Shown in pieces: positions 39,727 through 48,976 of a stretch of 64,000 nt of DNA. The stretch is from an uncultured Clostridia bacterium (lineage in GTDB: Bacteria > Bacillota > Clostridia > Oscillospirales > Ruminococcaceae). The DNA lies in assembly GCA_947631995.1 (NCBI GenBank), contig CANRNT010000004.1, forward strand, positions 23,134 to 87,133. Direction: 5' to 3'. The notes below the pieces were generated by a model. It searched no databases. It had not been told where the DNA came from and was given only the letters and a program-made list of their open reading frames with translations. Position 1 is the first letter of the stretch. Each line of letters opens with the position of its first letter. A program made the translations under genes and the position numbers.

Positions 39727-41973
39727 TTACTCGGCAGGCTTGGGCTGTTCTTCCTTTTTGCAGGAGGTACATTCTGCCGGTATATTATCGGATTTATAAT
39801 AACCCGTCGCCTTGCTCTCGCAGTCCTTAGAAGCTATCATACCCGATTTTGTACAATACTCCAACTGCTGCACGCCGTTATCCTTTTTAAAGGTCTTATT
39901 GGGTGCGCTGTCAGCTATCTCGCCGAAGACGTTCTTCCACATCTTAGCTATGCTCTGATACTGCGCTGTTTCTATTATAGCGGGGTTTTCATAGCCTACC
40001 CATATACCGCTGACATAATCGGGCGTACAGGCGACGAACGTAAGGTTCTCCCAGTTTTCCGAAGTACCTGTTTTTGCCGCCACTTCCACAGTATCCAGAT
40101 TTGCCGCCGTACCTGTTCCGTTAGGGCCCTCAACTACCTGCAACATCATTCTGTTCATAACATACGCCGTATCCGAGCCTATCGCGGGAGTACCGTATTC
40201 GCTGCGCTCATATATCGTATTATCCTCTCGGTCGGTTATCCTGCTGACGAACGTATGACCGTAAAACTGTCCGCCGTTGCCGAATATCTCGTAAGCCGAA
40301 ACCAGTTCCGACAGGTACATACCTCTCGTAAGCGCGCCGACTGTCATCGGCGAATACTGCATATCGCTCCGTCCGCCGTCGTCCATAGAAACGAGGGTCG
40401 TTATTCCGAGATCGTTCTTCAGATGATCGAAGCAATACTGCGGCGTAAGAAGTCTTACAAGCTGTGCCGCTCCGGTATTGGTAGACTCCTCCAGCATTTT
40501 GGCGACCGTCATCATCGAGTGCGACCAATGCGGGTCGGTATCGCCGTATTCTGCATAGTTATTCGGGAAATACAACGGCTCTTCGCTTCCGGGCGCAGAC
40601 AGATCTATCGGCTCGTCCTTGAGCAGCGTAGACCAAGTGACCAGATCCTGATCTATTGCCGGAGCATACGAAGCTATCGGTTTTATAGTTGATCCCGGCG
40701 AACGCGCCGCCATAGTTGCATTGTTCCAGCCGCGCACATTGGTTTTTTCTCCTCTGTTGCCGACTACCGCCAACACCTGACCTTTATAGTCCATACATAT
40801 GAACGCGCTTAGCAGTTCGTCGTTCTCAAAGCTGTATGACTGGAAATTCGTATCGTCCATATACTCCTGCTCCAGCTTCTGCTGCATATTGAGATCGACG
40901 GTGGTATATATCTTATATCCGCCGCTGTAAAGACGTTCATTTGCTGTATCGTAATCTATTCCGTATGTCTCCATTATCTCGGAAACAGACTGGTTTATCG
41001 CGGCATCGACGAAGTAAGAAGATACTGCCGACTGCGACTCGAGCGTTTCACCCTCCGTAGAATAATTTATATCGCCGATTATAACAAGCGCTTCGAGGTC
41101 AGCCAGCGCCTGATAATACTCATCGGAAGATATCGCTCCGTTATCATACATAGCGCTGAGGATATATTTTGCTCTTTCTCTGTTATTTTCGATATGCAGA
41201 TACGGATTGTTCTCTGTCGGCGATTTAATGATAGCCGTCAGCGTTGCAGCCTCCGCCAAAGTCAGGTCTTTACAGTCCTTGGCAAAATAGAAGTTGCTTG
41301 CCGCCTGTATGCCGTTGAAGTTATATCCCTCCGCTCTGCCGAAGAATATAACGTTGAGGTACGCCTCAAGTATATCGTCCTTGGAATATGTTTTTTCGGT
41401 ATTGATAGACCTGAATATCTCTCTTATCTTTCTTGTAACGCCCTCTACGCCGTCTATTGCGTCATCATGCGTTATATTCTTGATAGTCTGCTGGGTAATG
41501 GTCGAGCCGCCCGCCTGACTGTCGTATATAGGTATGAATATATTGATGAACGCTCCGAAGGTACGCTTGAAGTCAACGCCGTCGTGGTCATAAAATCTTT
41601 CGTCCTCCGAGCATACGACCGCGTCTATCATATATCTTGAAATATCCTCAAGGTCGGTCCATATCATTCTGTCGCCCTCTGACGACAAAGTATAATACAC
41701 TTCCCACGGATCATTGGTACCGTCGTAATTCGGGTTTGGGGCAAGTATCCTGGAAGTATAGGTAAGGTTTATATCCTCGAGCGAAACGTAATCGGAGGTA
41801 GACTCCGAAAAATAGTTAAGGACATAGATAGTTATCGCGGTAACGAACACCGAGCCGGTTATGACTATGATAAGTATGAGCGAACACAAGAGCGTACCCA
41901 ACACGCCCAGCGTCTTTTTTAAAGTCTTTATTCTCTTTTTTTGTTTATAGCTTTTGTTGTTTATATTTTCCAT
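39727..41973 (-). CDS. Class A penicillin-binding protein (PBP1A family)
   Basis: A 748-residue bifunctional peptidoglycan synthase. A basic cytoplasmic start is followed by one membrane helix (about 22-52), the glycosyltransferase domain with EDERFYDHDGVDFKR (about 120) and GGSTITQQTIKN (about 155), and the transpeptidase domain with SPGSTIKP (about 424), SxN as STNTGAAQ (about 497) and KTGTS (about 640). The C-terminus is short, Cys-containing and Lys/Glu/Pro-rich. It lies upstream of the THUMP methyltransferase and downstream of ispH-rpsA, separated from the latter by a terminator. Confidence 0.95.
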   Translation of the reverse strand: MENINNKSYKQKKRIKTLKKTLGVLGTLLCSLILIIVITGSVFVTAITIYVLNYFSESTSDYVSLEDINLTYTSRILAPNPNYDGTNDPWEVYYTLSSEGDRMIWTDLEDISRYMIDAVVCSEDERFYDHDGVDFKRTFGAFINIFIPIYDSQAGGSTITQQTIKNITHDDAIDGVEGVTRKIREIFRSINTEKTYSKDDILEAYLNVIFFGRAEGYNFNGIQAASNFYFAKDCKDLTLAEAATLTAIIKSPTENNPYLHIENNRERAKYILSAMYDNGAISSDEYYQALADLEALVIIGDINYSTEGETLESQSAVSSYFVDAAINQSVSEIMETYGIDYDTANERLYSGGYKIYTTVDLNMQQKLEQEYMDDTNFQSYSFENDELLSAFICMDYKGQVLAVVGNRGEKTNVRGWNNATMAARSPGSTIKPIASYAPAIDQDLVTWSTLLKDEPIDLSAPGSEEPLYFPNNYAEYGDTDPHWSHSMMTVAKMLEESTNTGAAQLVRLLTPQYCFDHLKNDLGITTLVSMDDGGRSDMQYSPMTVGALTRGMYLSELVSAYEIFGNGGQFYGHTFVSRITDREDNTIYERSEYGTPAIGSDTAYVMNRMMLQVVEGPNGTGTAANLDTVEVAAKTGTSENWENLTFVACTPDYVSGIWVGYENPAIIETAQYQSIAKMWKNVFGEIADSAPNKTFKKDNGVQQLEYCTKSGMIASKDCESKATGYYKSDNIPAECTSCKKEEQPKPAE

Positions 41974-42068
41974 TCTATACGCCTTTCAGAAACAGCTTTG
42001 ATTACTGATATTGTATGCAAAACGCGCAGTATCAGCATTGCCTATTTTTACTAGCTTTAAAACAGAAA

Positions 42069-42090
42069 TGGGGACGCGGTAACGTCCCCA
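42069..42090 (-). terminator. Terminator of the ispH-rpsA transcript
   Basis: A perfect 8-base-pair stem TGGGGACG/CGTCCCCA with a 6-base loop, followed on the minus strand by TTTCTGTTTT; 14 bases after the ispH-rpsA stop. Confidence 0.88.
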
Positions 42091-42103
42091 AGTTATAACG
42101 GGA

Positions 42104-44218
42104 TTATTCCTCCGCTGCTGCGGTATCTTCGGTTTCCTCGGTAGGAGCTTCAACTTCCGCAGGCTCTTCCGCGGCCGCTTCTTCAACAGCTTTGGCTGCC
42201 TCGGTCTCTGCGGCTTCTGCCGTTTCTTCAACGGCTTCAGCGGCTTCTTCAACTGCTTCGGTATCTTCAGCTTCTTCAGCTTCTTTCGGCTCTTCAACGG
42301 GAAGAAGCGCTCTTATCGACAGGCTTATCCTGTGTGCTTCTGTATTTATCTCGGTTATCTTAACGGTGACCGTTTCGCCTGCTTTCAGCACATCGGCAAC
42401 GTTATTTACTCTGCTGTTTGCTATCTGAGATATATGGATAAGGCCGTCAACTCCGGGTATTATCTGTGCGAACGCGCCAAACGATGTGATCGATACGATC
42501 TTTGCGTCTATGATCTGTCCGACAGAATAATTTGCAACAAAATTGTTCCAAGGATTGTCGCTGTCCTTCTTATAGGAAAGCGCGATCTTATTCGTTTCGG
42601 GGTCGATATCCTTAACAAGCACCTCTATCTGCTGACCTATCTCCACAACATCGGACGGGTGCTTTATCCTGAGCCACGAAAGATCCGGCTTTCTTACAAG
42701 TCCGTCGATACCTCCGAGGTCTACAAACACGCCGTAATCGGTTATCGACTTGACAGTACCGGTTACGATATCGCCCGCCTTGGTATTTTCAAAGAATTTA
42801 GCTTTTGCCGCTTCTCTGGCTTCCTTGGCAACGGCTCTTATAGATCCGACTGCTCTTTGTCTGTTAGCCTGAACCTCGAGGAGCTTGAATTCTACTTCTT
42901 TCTTAAGGAGCTCATTGAGATCGTCGTCACGTCTTGCAGTAGCCTGCGAGGCGGGAACGAACACTCTCACTCCGTTGAAGTTTATCACAACGCCGCCCTT
43001 TACAACGTTAGTGACCGTACCTTTAAGCACGGCGTGTTCATCATAGGCTTTCTGGACTTCTTCAAAGCCCTTTGCGGCGTCTATCTTTTTCTTTGACAGA
43101 GTTGCCATACCCTCCTGATCGTTGGTCTTGAGCACGATGAGATCTATCTCGTCGCCCTCCTTGACGATATCCTCGGGCTTGGCGTTTACGTCGAACGACA
43201 GCTCATCTGCGGGCACAAAACCCTGCTGCTTTGTTCCGAGGTCAACGAAAGCTCCCTTAGAGCTTACACTCAGAACGGTACCTGTCACTCTCTTTCCGAT
43301 ATGTATAGGCTTCAGGGAATTTTCCATTTCCTCCACCCAATTAAATTCCTCATCATTCATAAGAATATCACTCATTGTCTGTTGTACCTCCTTGATTATA
43401 TAAGCCGGTGTTGAAGCTCCGGCAGAAATCCCTATTTTAACGGCATTGCCAAAATTTATGCCGTATAGTTCCTGAGCATTTTCGATCAGAAACGTTTTAC
43501 AATGCTTCTCGCATATCTCGGCGAGCTTATGTGTATTTGAACTATGCTTTCCGCCGACGATAAGCATTATATCGCTTTTCGCTGCTATTTCAGCGGCTTC
43601 TCTCTGCCGCTCCTCTGTCGCGCTGCATATGGTATCAAACACCGTTGCCTGCAAAAGCTCTTTTTCGGCGACCTCGCGGCATTTCTTCCACATTTCCGTA
43701 TTATAAGTCGTTTGCGCTATAACGGCTGTCCTGACGTTTTTCAGATCATGCTCGCATATGATCCTTTCAAGCTCGTCCGCGTCCGAAAAAACATACGGCT
43801 CGTTAACGCAATGATCTGCGATCCCTATGACCTCAGGGTGATCCTTATCCCCTGCTATGAGGACTGTACACCCGTCGGACGAGCACTCCGAGGCAATCTT
43901 ATGTATCCTTGCGACGAACGGGCAGGTGGCGTCGACCACCTCGCAGCCTATTTTATCGAGCGCTTCATACACTTGTCTTCCCACTCCGTGGGAGCGTATA
44001 ACGACTTTCATATCGGGCACTGCTTCGGAAACATCGCGTATAACGCTTACACCCTTTGCTTCAAAATCGCTTACAACGTCCTTATTATGTATAATAGGTC
44101 CGAGCGTAACGACTTTACACCTATTATCTAAACTATTATACACTATTTTTACGGCTCTGTCTACACCAAAACAAAATCCTGCGGTCTTTGCAACAAAAAA
44201 TTTACAATTTGTTAACAT
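42104..44218 (-). CDS. ispH: IspH fused to S1-domain protein (HMBPP reductase / RpsA-like)
   Basis: A 704-residue fusion seen in many Clostridia. Residues 1-285 are 4-hydroxy-3-methylbut-2-enyl diphosphate reductase, the last step of the MEP isoprenoid pathway, with cluster cysteines in AGFCFGVDRAV, DATCPFV and TICSATEERQ and the HGVGR and HKLAEI motifs. Residues 300-635 hold four S1 RNA-binding repeats (KRVTGTVLSV, LKGTVTNVV, GDIVTGTVKSI, GQIIDAKIVSI), as in ribosomal protein S1. The tail (about 640-704) is almost only Glu, Ala, Thr and Pro. It overlaps cmk-plsC by 17 bases. Confidence 0.95.
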   Translation of the reverse strand: MLTNCKFFVAKTAGFCFGVDRAVKIVYNSLDNRCKVVTLGPIIHNKDVVSDFEAKGVSVIRDVSEAVPDMKVVIRSHGVGRQVYEALDKIGCEVVDATCPFVARIHKIASECSSDGCTVLIAGDKDHPEVIGIADHCVNEPYVFSDADELERIICEHDLKNVRTAVIAQTTYNTEMWKKCREVAEKELLQATVFDTICSATEERQREAAEIAAKSDIMLIVGGKHSSNTHKLAEICEKHCKTFLIENAQELYGINFGNAVKIGISAGASTPAYIIKEVQQTMSDILMNDEEFNWVEEMENSLKPIHIGKRVTGTVLSVSSKGAFVDLGTKQQGFVPADELSFDVNAKPEDIVKEGDEIDLIVLKTNDQEGMATLSKKKIDAAKGFEEVQKAYDEHAVLKGTVTNVVKGGVVINFNGVRVFVPASQATARRDDDLNELLKKEVEFKLLEVQANRQRAVGSIRAVAKEAREAAKAKFFENTKAGDIVTGTVKSITDYGVFVDLGGIDGLVRKPDLSWLRIKHPSDVVEIGQQIEVLVKDIDPETNKIALSYKKDSDNPWNNFVANYSVGQIIDAKIVSITSFGAFAQIIPGVDGLIHISQIANSRVNNVADVLKAGETVTVKITEINTEAHRISLSIRALLPVEEPKEAEEAEDTEAVEEAAEAVEETAEAAETEAAKAVEEAAAEEPAEVEAPTEETEDTAAAEE

Positions 44219-45584
44219 TTTCGTCCACCATCACCGCGATACTATTCATTATTTTTTCCCTGATCGCCTTGAGCTCGCGTATATCTGAGGAGGTCAGCTT
44301 CAGCTCCTCGGGCTGTATCGGCTTACCGAAAGATATGATCACCTTTTCGCGAAACCTCAGCTTTTCGCCCTTGAACGATATCGCCATAGGTACAACGGGC
44401 ACCTGAGCCAGTGAAGCTATCAAAGCTACTCCTGTTTTACCTCTGCCGAGCTTGCCGTCCTTTGAGCGTGTTCCCTCGGGATAGATAACAAGATTTCTGC
44501 CCATTTCAAGGCGCGCGACAGCCTCCTTGATAACGGTCATATCGCCGCTTCCCCTCGCTACGGGAAACGCTCCGAGAAACCGTATCAGCCACGCGAAAAG
44601 GACATTTCCCTTGAACAGCTCCTCCTTTGCCATAAAGCTGCACGGCACATGAAGTCTTAAAGCTGCAAACACCGGATCGCGGTAGCTGCGGTGATTGGAA
44701 GCTATGATATTCGAGCCTGTTTTCGGCAAATTTTCCAGACCCTCATACACCATTTTGAATTTGATCTTATAAATGATATAAATTATCCTTCTTACTATCC
44801 CGAAGAAAAACAGTCTTATCGGGTTGACCTTTTTGGGGTCGGTCACGGGTCGTACATCGCTGAAATCTATGGTATCTCTTATTCTCGGCGTTTTACTCTC
44901 CTGCTTGCTTTGCTTTTCCTCCAACACCTTTTTTACGGTATCGGATATTATCATGACAGACTGCTGAAGGTCGTAATTCGTTGTATCTATCTCAACGGCG
45001 TCGTCAGCTTTTTTGAGCGGAGCTATCTCGCGGTGAGTATCGTTATAGTCGCGCTGATTGATATCGGCAAGCACCTGTTCGTATGTAGAGCTGTCGCCTG
45101 CCTCCTGAAGCTCCTTAAAGCGGCGGTTGGCTCTTTCCTCCGCGGAAGCGGTAAGGAATATTTTAACATCGCAGTCCGGAAGCACGACCGTACCTATATC
45201 TCTGCCGTCCATAACGGTATCATACTTCTTTGCAAATTCTCTTTGCATATCAAGAAGAAAGCTTCTTACGGCGGGTATAGCGGACACTCTCGAAGCGCCC
45301 ATAGACACTTCGGGCGTATGCAGCTGCGAGGTGACGTCCTCTCCGCAGAGTATAACGTGCTGCAAGCCGTCGCTGTACTCGATACCAACTTCTACATGCG
45401 GCAGATTTTCCTCTACCTGCCCGTCGTTTTGGATATCCACTCCTGCGCGTATCATATACAGAGCTATCGCGCGGTACAACTCTCCCGTATTCACATATAT
45501 ATAGCCCATTTTCTCGGAGAGCATTTTCGCGATAGTTGATTTTCCCGCTCCCGAAGGTCCGTCCAAAGCAATATTCACACCCAT
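44202..45584 (-). CDS. cmk: Cytidylate kinase fused to 1-acylglycerol-3-phosphate acyltransferase
   Basis: A 460-residue fusion. Residues 1-220 are cytidylate kinase with P-loop LDGPSGAGKST, VNTGELYRAIA, MDGRDIGTVVLPD and QRDYNDTHREIAPLKKADDA. Residues 225-255 form a linker, then PlsC: NHRSYRDP (HX4D catalytic motif, about 303), VARGSGDMTVIKEA, and YPEGTRSKDGKL (about 378). The enzyme phosphorylates CMP/dCMP and, with the second domain, acylates lysophosphatidate at sn-2. It overlaps ispH downstream by 17 bases and follows the flavoprotein gene by 12 bases. Confidence 0.94.
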   Translation of the reverse strand: MGVNIALDGPSGAGKSTIAKMLSEKMGYIYVNTGELYRAIALYMIRAGVDIQNDGQVEENLPHVEVGIEYSDGLQHVILCGEDVTSQLHTPEVSMGASRVSAIPAVRSFLLDMQREFAKKYDTVMDGRDIGTVVLPDCDVKIFLTASAEERANRRFKELQEAGDSSTYEQVLADINQRDYNDTHREIAPLKKADDAVEIDTTNYDLQQSVMIISDTVKKVLEEKQSKQESKTPRIRDTIDFSDVRPVTDPKKVNPIRLFFFGIVRRIIYIIYKIKFKMVYEGLENLPKTGSNIIASNHRSYRDPVFAALRLHVPCSFMAKEELFKGNVLFAWLIRFLGAFPVARGSGDMTVIKEAVARLEMGRNLVIYPEGTRSKDGKLGRGKTGVALIASLAQVPVVPMAISFKGEKLRFREKVIISFGKPIQPEELKLTSSDIRELKAIREKIMNSIAVMVDENVNKL

Positions 45585-45596
45585 TTTTATCCTCCG

Positions 45597-46847
45597 TTAT
45601 TTATCGTTATTTATTATGCTTTCGGCACAGGCGTGCGCCGTTGAAAAAGCTATTTGAAGATTGAAGCCGCCCGTGTATGCGTCCACGTCCAGCACCTCGC
45701 CGATAAAATACAGACCGTCAACAAGCTTTGACCGCATGGACTTGGGGTCTATCTCCCTGACGCTGACCCCTCCCCTGGTTATTATAGCCTCGTCCACGGG
45801 TCGAAAACTGTCGATATCGAGACGAAAGCGTTTTAAAGTGTCAACGAGCCGTCTGCGCTGCTCTTTCGTGACCGAATTTACCTTGGTTTCGGGCGGTATG
45901 CCGCTTCGCCTTACGATAACGGGTATCATCGAAGCGGGAAGCAGTCTGCCGAGCGAATTTGCGAAATCGCGGTTTTTCTCCTGCGAAAAGTCGCGAAGAA
46001 TGCGCAGGTCGAGCTGTTCATGTGAAAGCGCGGGCTTCAGGTCAATATCGGCTGCGTACCTGCCTTTTTCAAATTTATCCATATGCGAGCTTGCCGAGAG
46101 CGTAAGCGGGCCCGATATACCGAAATGCGTAAATAACATCTCGCCCAGCTCGCGGTACAAGGTTTTGCCTGTTTTCTTATCGACAAGTGAAAGAGTGACG
46201 TTTTTCAGCGACAGACCCATCATTTCTGCCGCTTCCTTACCGCTTGTTATCAAGGGTACAAGCGCGGGCGTTATCTCCGTGACGGTATGTCCTGCTTCTT
46301 TGGCAAAGCGGTATCCGTCACCCGTTGAACCTGTTGCAGGATAGCTTCTGCCGCCCGTTGCTACTATGATATGGTCTGCAAAGTGCGTATCCTTATCGGT
46401 GACCGCTGAAACAGCCGCTCCGTTCAAAAACGTTATGCTTTTTACTTCTTCCCTGCACACTCGCACGCCAAGGCGCTTCATTTCCTTTTCAAGCGCTTTT
46501 ACTACCGTCAACGCGCTGTCACTGACGGGGAAAACTCTTCCTCCGCGCTCGGTCTTGAGCCCGACGCCAAGCCCCTCGAAAAAGCTCATGGTATCGGAGG
46601 GCGCAAACCCGGAGAGCGCGCTGTACATAAATCTGCCGTTGCGCGGTATGTTCTTCATCACCGTATCCGTATCGCAGTTATTGGTGACGTTACATCTTCC
46701 CTTACCCGTTATCATCAGCTTTTTGCCGACCTTATCGTTCTTCTCCAGCAGGGTACATTCAACTCCGCCCCGCGCCAGACACACGGCGCAGAACATTCCA
46801 GCCGCTCCTCCTCCGACTATAACGGCTTTTTGTTTCCGTGCGCTCAT
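45597..46847 (-). CDS. NAD(P)/FAD-dependent oxidoreductase, BaiN/YhiN (HI0933) family
   Basis: A 416-residue flavoprotein. The dinucleotide-binding motif VGGGAAGMFCAVCLA is at residue 10, followed by EKNDKVGKKLMITGKGRCNVTNNC typical of the HI0933-like family, and a second nucleotide motif TGGRSYPATGSTGDGYRFA (about 165). The C-terminal segment GEVLDVDAYTGGFNLQIAFSTAHACA is diagnostic. The exact reaction is unknown; some relatives reduce bile-acid intermediates. The ATG overlaps the stop of the upstream regulator gene as ATGA. Confidence 0.92.
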   Translation of the reverse strand: MSARKQKAVIVGGGAAGMFCAVCLARGGVECTLLEKNDKVGKKLMITGKGRCNVTNNCDTDTVMKNIPRNGRFMYSALSGFAPSDTMSFFEGLGVGLKTERGGRVFPVSDSALTVVKALEKEMKRLGVRVCREEVKSITFLNGAAVSAVTDKDTHFADHIIVATGGRSYPATGSTGDGYRFAKEAGHTVTEITPALVPLITSGKEAAEMMGLSLKNVTLSLVDKKTGKTLYRELGEMLFTHFGISGPLTLSASSHMDKFEKGRYAADIDLKPALSHEQLDLRILRDFSQEKNRDFANSLGRLLPASMIPVIVRRSGIPPETKVNSVTKEQRRRLVDTLKRFRLDIDSFRPVDEAIITRGGVSVREIDPKSMRSKLVDGLYFIGEVLDVDAYTGGFNLQIAFSTAHACAESIINNDK

Positions 46848-47743
46848 TTGGAGTCCTTTCCGCCGCTGTCATCACCGCTTTTAGCAGGTTCATAGACCTC
46901 AAACTCTCTCCATATCTCCTCAAGACGTTCGAGATTGCGCGTTACTGTCTCCGAACATCTTCTTGACACCGCAACTATCAGAGCGTTTATCAGGCTGAGC
47001 GGCGCTACCAGAGAGTCAACGAAAGACGCCATATCGCTTTTCGCAAACAAGTTACAGTCAGAAAACTGCGTAAGAGGCGAAGAGGCGCAGTCGGTTATTG
47101 CAATAATGTTAGTGCCGCGCGAATTTGCATATTTTAAAGCTTCTATGGTCTGACGGGAATACCTCGGGAACGAGATAGCTATCAGGGCGTCCTTTTCATC
47201 TATCCTCAATATCTGCTCGAAAAGCTCGCTCCTTGTGGAAGCGTGCACCAGCTTGACTCTCGGGAAGATAAGGTCGAAGTAGTGGCTCAGAAACTGCGCG
47301 AGCGAAGCGGAGCTTCTTGCGCCGATTATATATATCGTATGGCAGGAAGATATGATATCCACCGCTCTGTTGAAATCATCTCTTGATGTTTCCTCAAGCG
47401 TTCTGCGTATCTTTTCGATATCGTGGTGCAGCACCGCGTCAAGTATATCTCCGTCGCCTATCTTATCGGTTGACAGTTCTATCCTCTGCACGGTAGTCAG
47501 CTTGCTTCTCATAAGGTCCTGAAGAGCGGTCTGAAGCTCGGGGTATCCGTCAAAGCCCAGCTCCGAAGCAAATCGAACCACCGTAGACTCGCTGACTCCG
47601 ACCGTCTGACCGAATTTGAGCGCCGTCATATACGCCGCCTTGTCATAATGCTCTCTGATATAATCCGCGATTATCTTCTGTCCCTTGGACATTTCACCGT
47701 ACTTGCTCTCAATAAGCGCAAGCAGGTCGCTGCTGTTGTGCAT
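46844..47743 (-). CDS. MurR/RpiR family transcriptional regulator
   Basis: A 299-residue regulator with an N-terminal helix-turn-helix of the RpiR type (TALKFGQTVGVSESTVVRFASELGF in segments, about residues 38-62) and a C-terminal SIS sugar-isomerase domain (about 125-260: IYIIGARSSASLAQFLSHYF, ISFPRYSRQTIEALKYA). Such proteins sense phosphorylated sugars and control sugar or amino-sugar genes. Here no sugar gene is adjacent; it is embedded in the housekeeping cluster. AGAGGAG precedes the ATG. Confidence 0.92.
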   Translation of the reverse strand: MHNSSDLLALIESKYGEMSKGQKIIADYIREHYDKAAYMTALKFGQTVGVSESTVVRFASELGFDGYPELQTALQDLMRSKLTTVQRIELSTDKIGDGDILDAVLHHDIEKIRRTLEETSRDDFNRAVDIISSCHTIYIIGARSSASLAQFLSHYFDLIFPRVKLVHASTRSELFEQILRIDEKDALIAISFPRYSRQTIEALKYANSRGTNIIAITDCASSPLTQFSDCNLFAKSDMASFVDSLVAPLSLINALIVAVSRRCSETVTRNLERLEEIWREFEVYEPAKSGDDSGGKDSK

Positions 47744-47747
47744 ATCA

Positions 47748-47990
47748 CTATCTCCTCTTAGAGCTGTTTTTTATCAGCTTTTTATGTTTATCCTTTATAC
47801 GTCTGCGGCGGTCATCGGTACTGCGGCTGTCCTTTTTCGCCTCGCCCTCGGCGTCGAAGCGCAGGATATCTCCCTCGTTCAGCGCCGCGGGAAGCAATGA
47901 GCGTTCGAGGTAAAACATCTTGCCGCCGTCGTCCGCAAGCTTGACTTTATCGCCGCATATTTCGGTTACAGAATACATTTTGCCGTCCAT
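47748..47990 (-). CDS. DUF3006-like small protein
   Basis: An 80-residue protein. The N-terminal half (KMYSVTEICGDKVKLADDGGKMFYLERSLLPAALNEGDIL in layout) fits the DUF3006 family, a small beta-barrel-like fold; the C-terminal half is highly basic. DUF3006 proteins are typical neighbours of ComEC-like metallo-beta-lactamase hydrolases, and such a gene lies directly upstream (5-base gap). Function unknown. GGAGC precedes the ATG. Confidence 0.75.
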   Translation of the reverse strand: MDGKMYSVTEICGDKVKLADDGGKMFYLERSLLPAALNEGDILRFDAEGEAKKDSRSTDDRRRRIKDKHKKLIKNSSKRR

Positions 47991-47995
47991 AACAG

Positions 47996-48976
47996 TTAAG
48001 CTCCGTTCCGCAATTCTTTTTCGGCGATAACATTCATACCGCTTCCGTCACACTCAAACACCACCGTACCGTTTTCGTCCGTTCTCCGTATACAACTGCA
48101 ATACTTCTCCAGTCTGCGGACAGCGGACAAAGACGGGTGACCGTAATCATTTCCTGCGCCGACCTCTATAACGGCATACTCGGGGTCTACCGCATTGAGA
48201 AACTCCTCGGTGCAAGAGCCTGATGAGCCGTGATGACCGACCTTGAGCACATCTGCCGAAACATCAAAACCGCTTTTCAATATGCTCATTTCCTCTTTCT
48301 CCTCTGCGTCTCCCGTAAACAGAAAGGAATTTTCTCCGTACACGGCTTTTACGCACAGCGAATAGTCATTGAGCGAGGTATACTCCGCGTTAAGCTCCTG
48401 CGGCAATATGTATATTTCACAGCCGCCAAGCTCAAGCGTTTCCCTCTCCGCGGTACGCAGCTCGATATTCTCCCTGTCAGCGGTATCGAGAAACCTCTCG
48501 TACACCGAATTGGTAGGTATGAGCTCATCTGGAATATCGGGAACTATCACTTCGCCTATATCGAACTCTTCCATTATCTCATCGGCGCAGCCCATATGGT
48601 CGGTATGCTGATGAGATATTATAAAGTAGTCCAGCGAATAAATGTTCTGCGCTTTCAGATAAGTCTTGACGCGTTTGCCCATATCCCACTCGCCGCAGTC
48701 TATAAGGCAGGCTTGCCCGTTGCATATTATAAGCTCGCAGTCGCCCTGCCCCACATCTATGAAATGCACACTCATCTCCGCATTGGTCGCAGGCTTGTCA
48801 GAAAGCCCGAGAAACACGGATACGGCGTTTTCTCTTATAACTCCGAGGCGTATCAGAAGCTCAAAGACCAATACTGCCGCAATTACCGCAGCGCCAATAG
48901 CGGCGTGCAGCCTATGCAGACCTTTTTCTGCTCTTCCCAAAGCTTCTGCGCGCCCGAATTCATCTTGTCGCTTCAC
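47996..48976 (-). CDS. Membrane-anchored metallo-beta-lactamase-fold hydrolase, ComEC C-terminal-like
   Basis: A 326-residue protein with an N-terminal membrane helix (about 24-46) and a metallo-beta-lactamase domain of the ComEC/Rec2 type: VHFIDVGQGDCELI (about 70), HQHTDHMG (about 121), a second metal region FLFTGDAEEKEE (about 217) and VGHHGSSGSC (about 243). Free-standing versions are widespread in Clostridia, and nuclease or phosphodiesterase activity on the outer face is suspected. The GTG start at 48976 overlaps the end of ftsK by 17 bases. Confidence 0.87.
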   Translation of the reverse strand: MKRQDEFGRAEALGRAEKGLHRLHAAIGAAVIAAVLVFELLIRLGVIRENAVSVFLGLSDKPATNAEMSVHFIDVGQGDCELIICNGQACLIDCGEWDMGKRVKTYLKAQNIYSLDYFIISHQHTDHMGCADEIMEEFDIGEVIVPDIPDELIPTNSVYERFLDTADRENIELRTAERETLELGGCEIYILPQELNAEYTSLNDYSLCVKAVYGENSFLFTGDAEEKEEMSILKSGFDVSADVLKVGHHGSSGSCTEEFLNAVDPEYAVIEVGAGNDYGHPSLSAVRRLEKYCSCIRRTDENGTVVFECDGSGMNVIAEKELRNGA

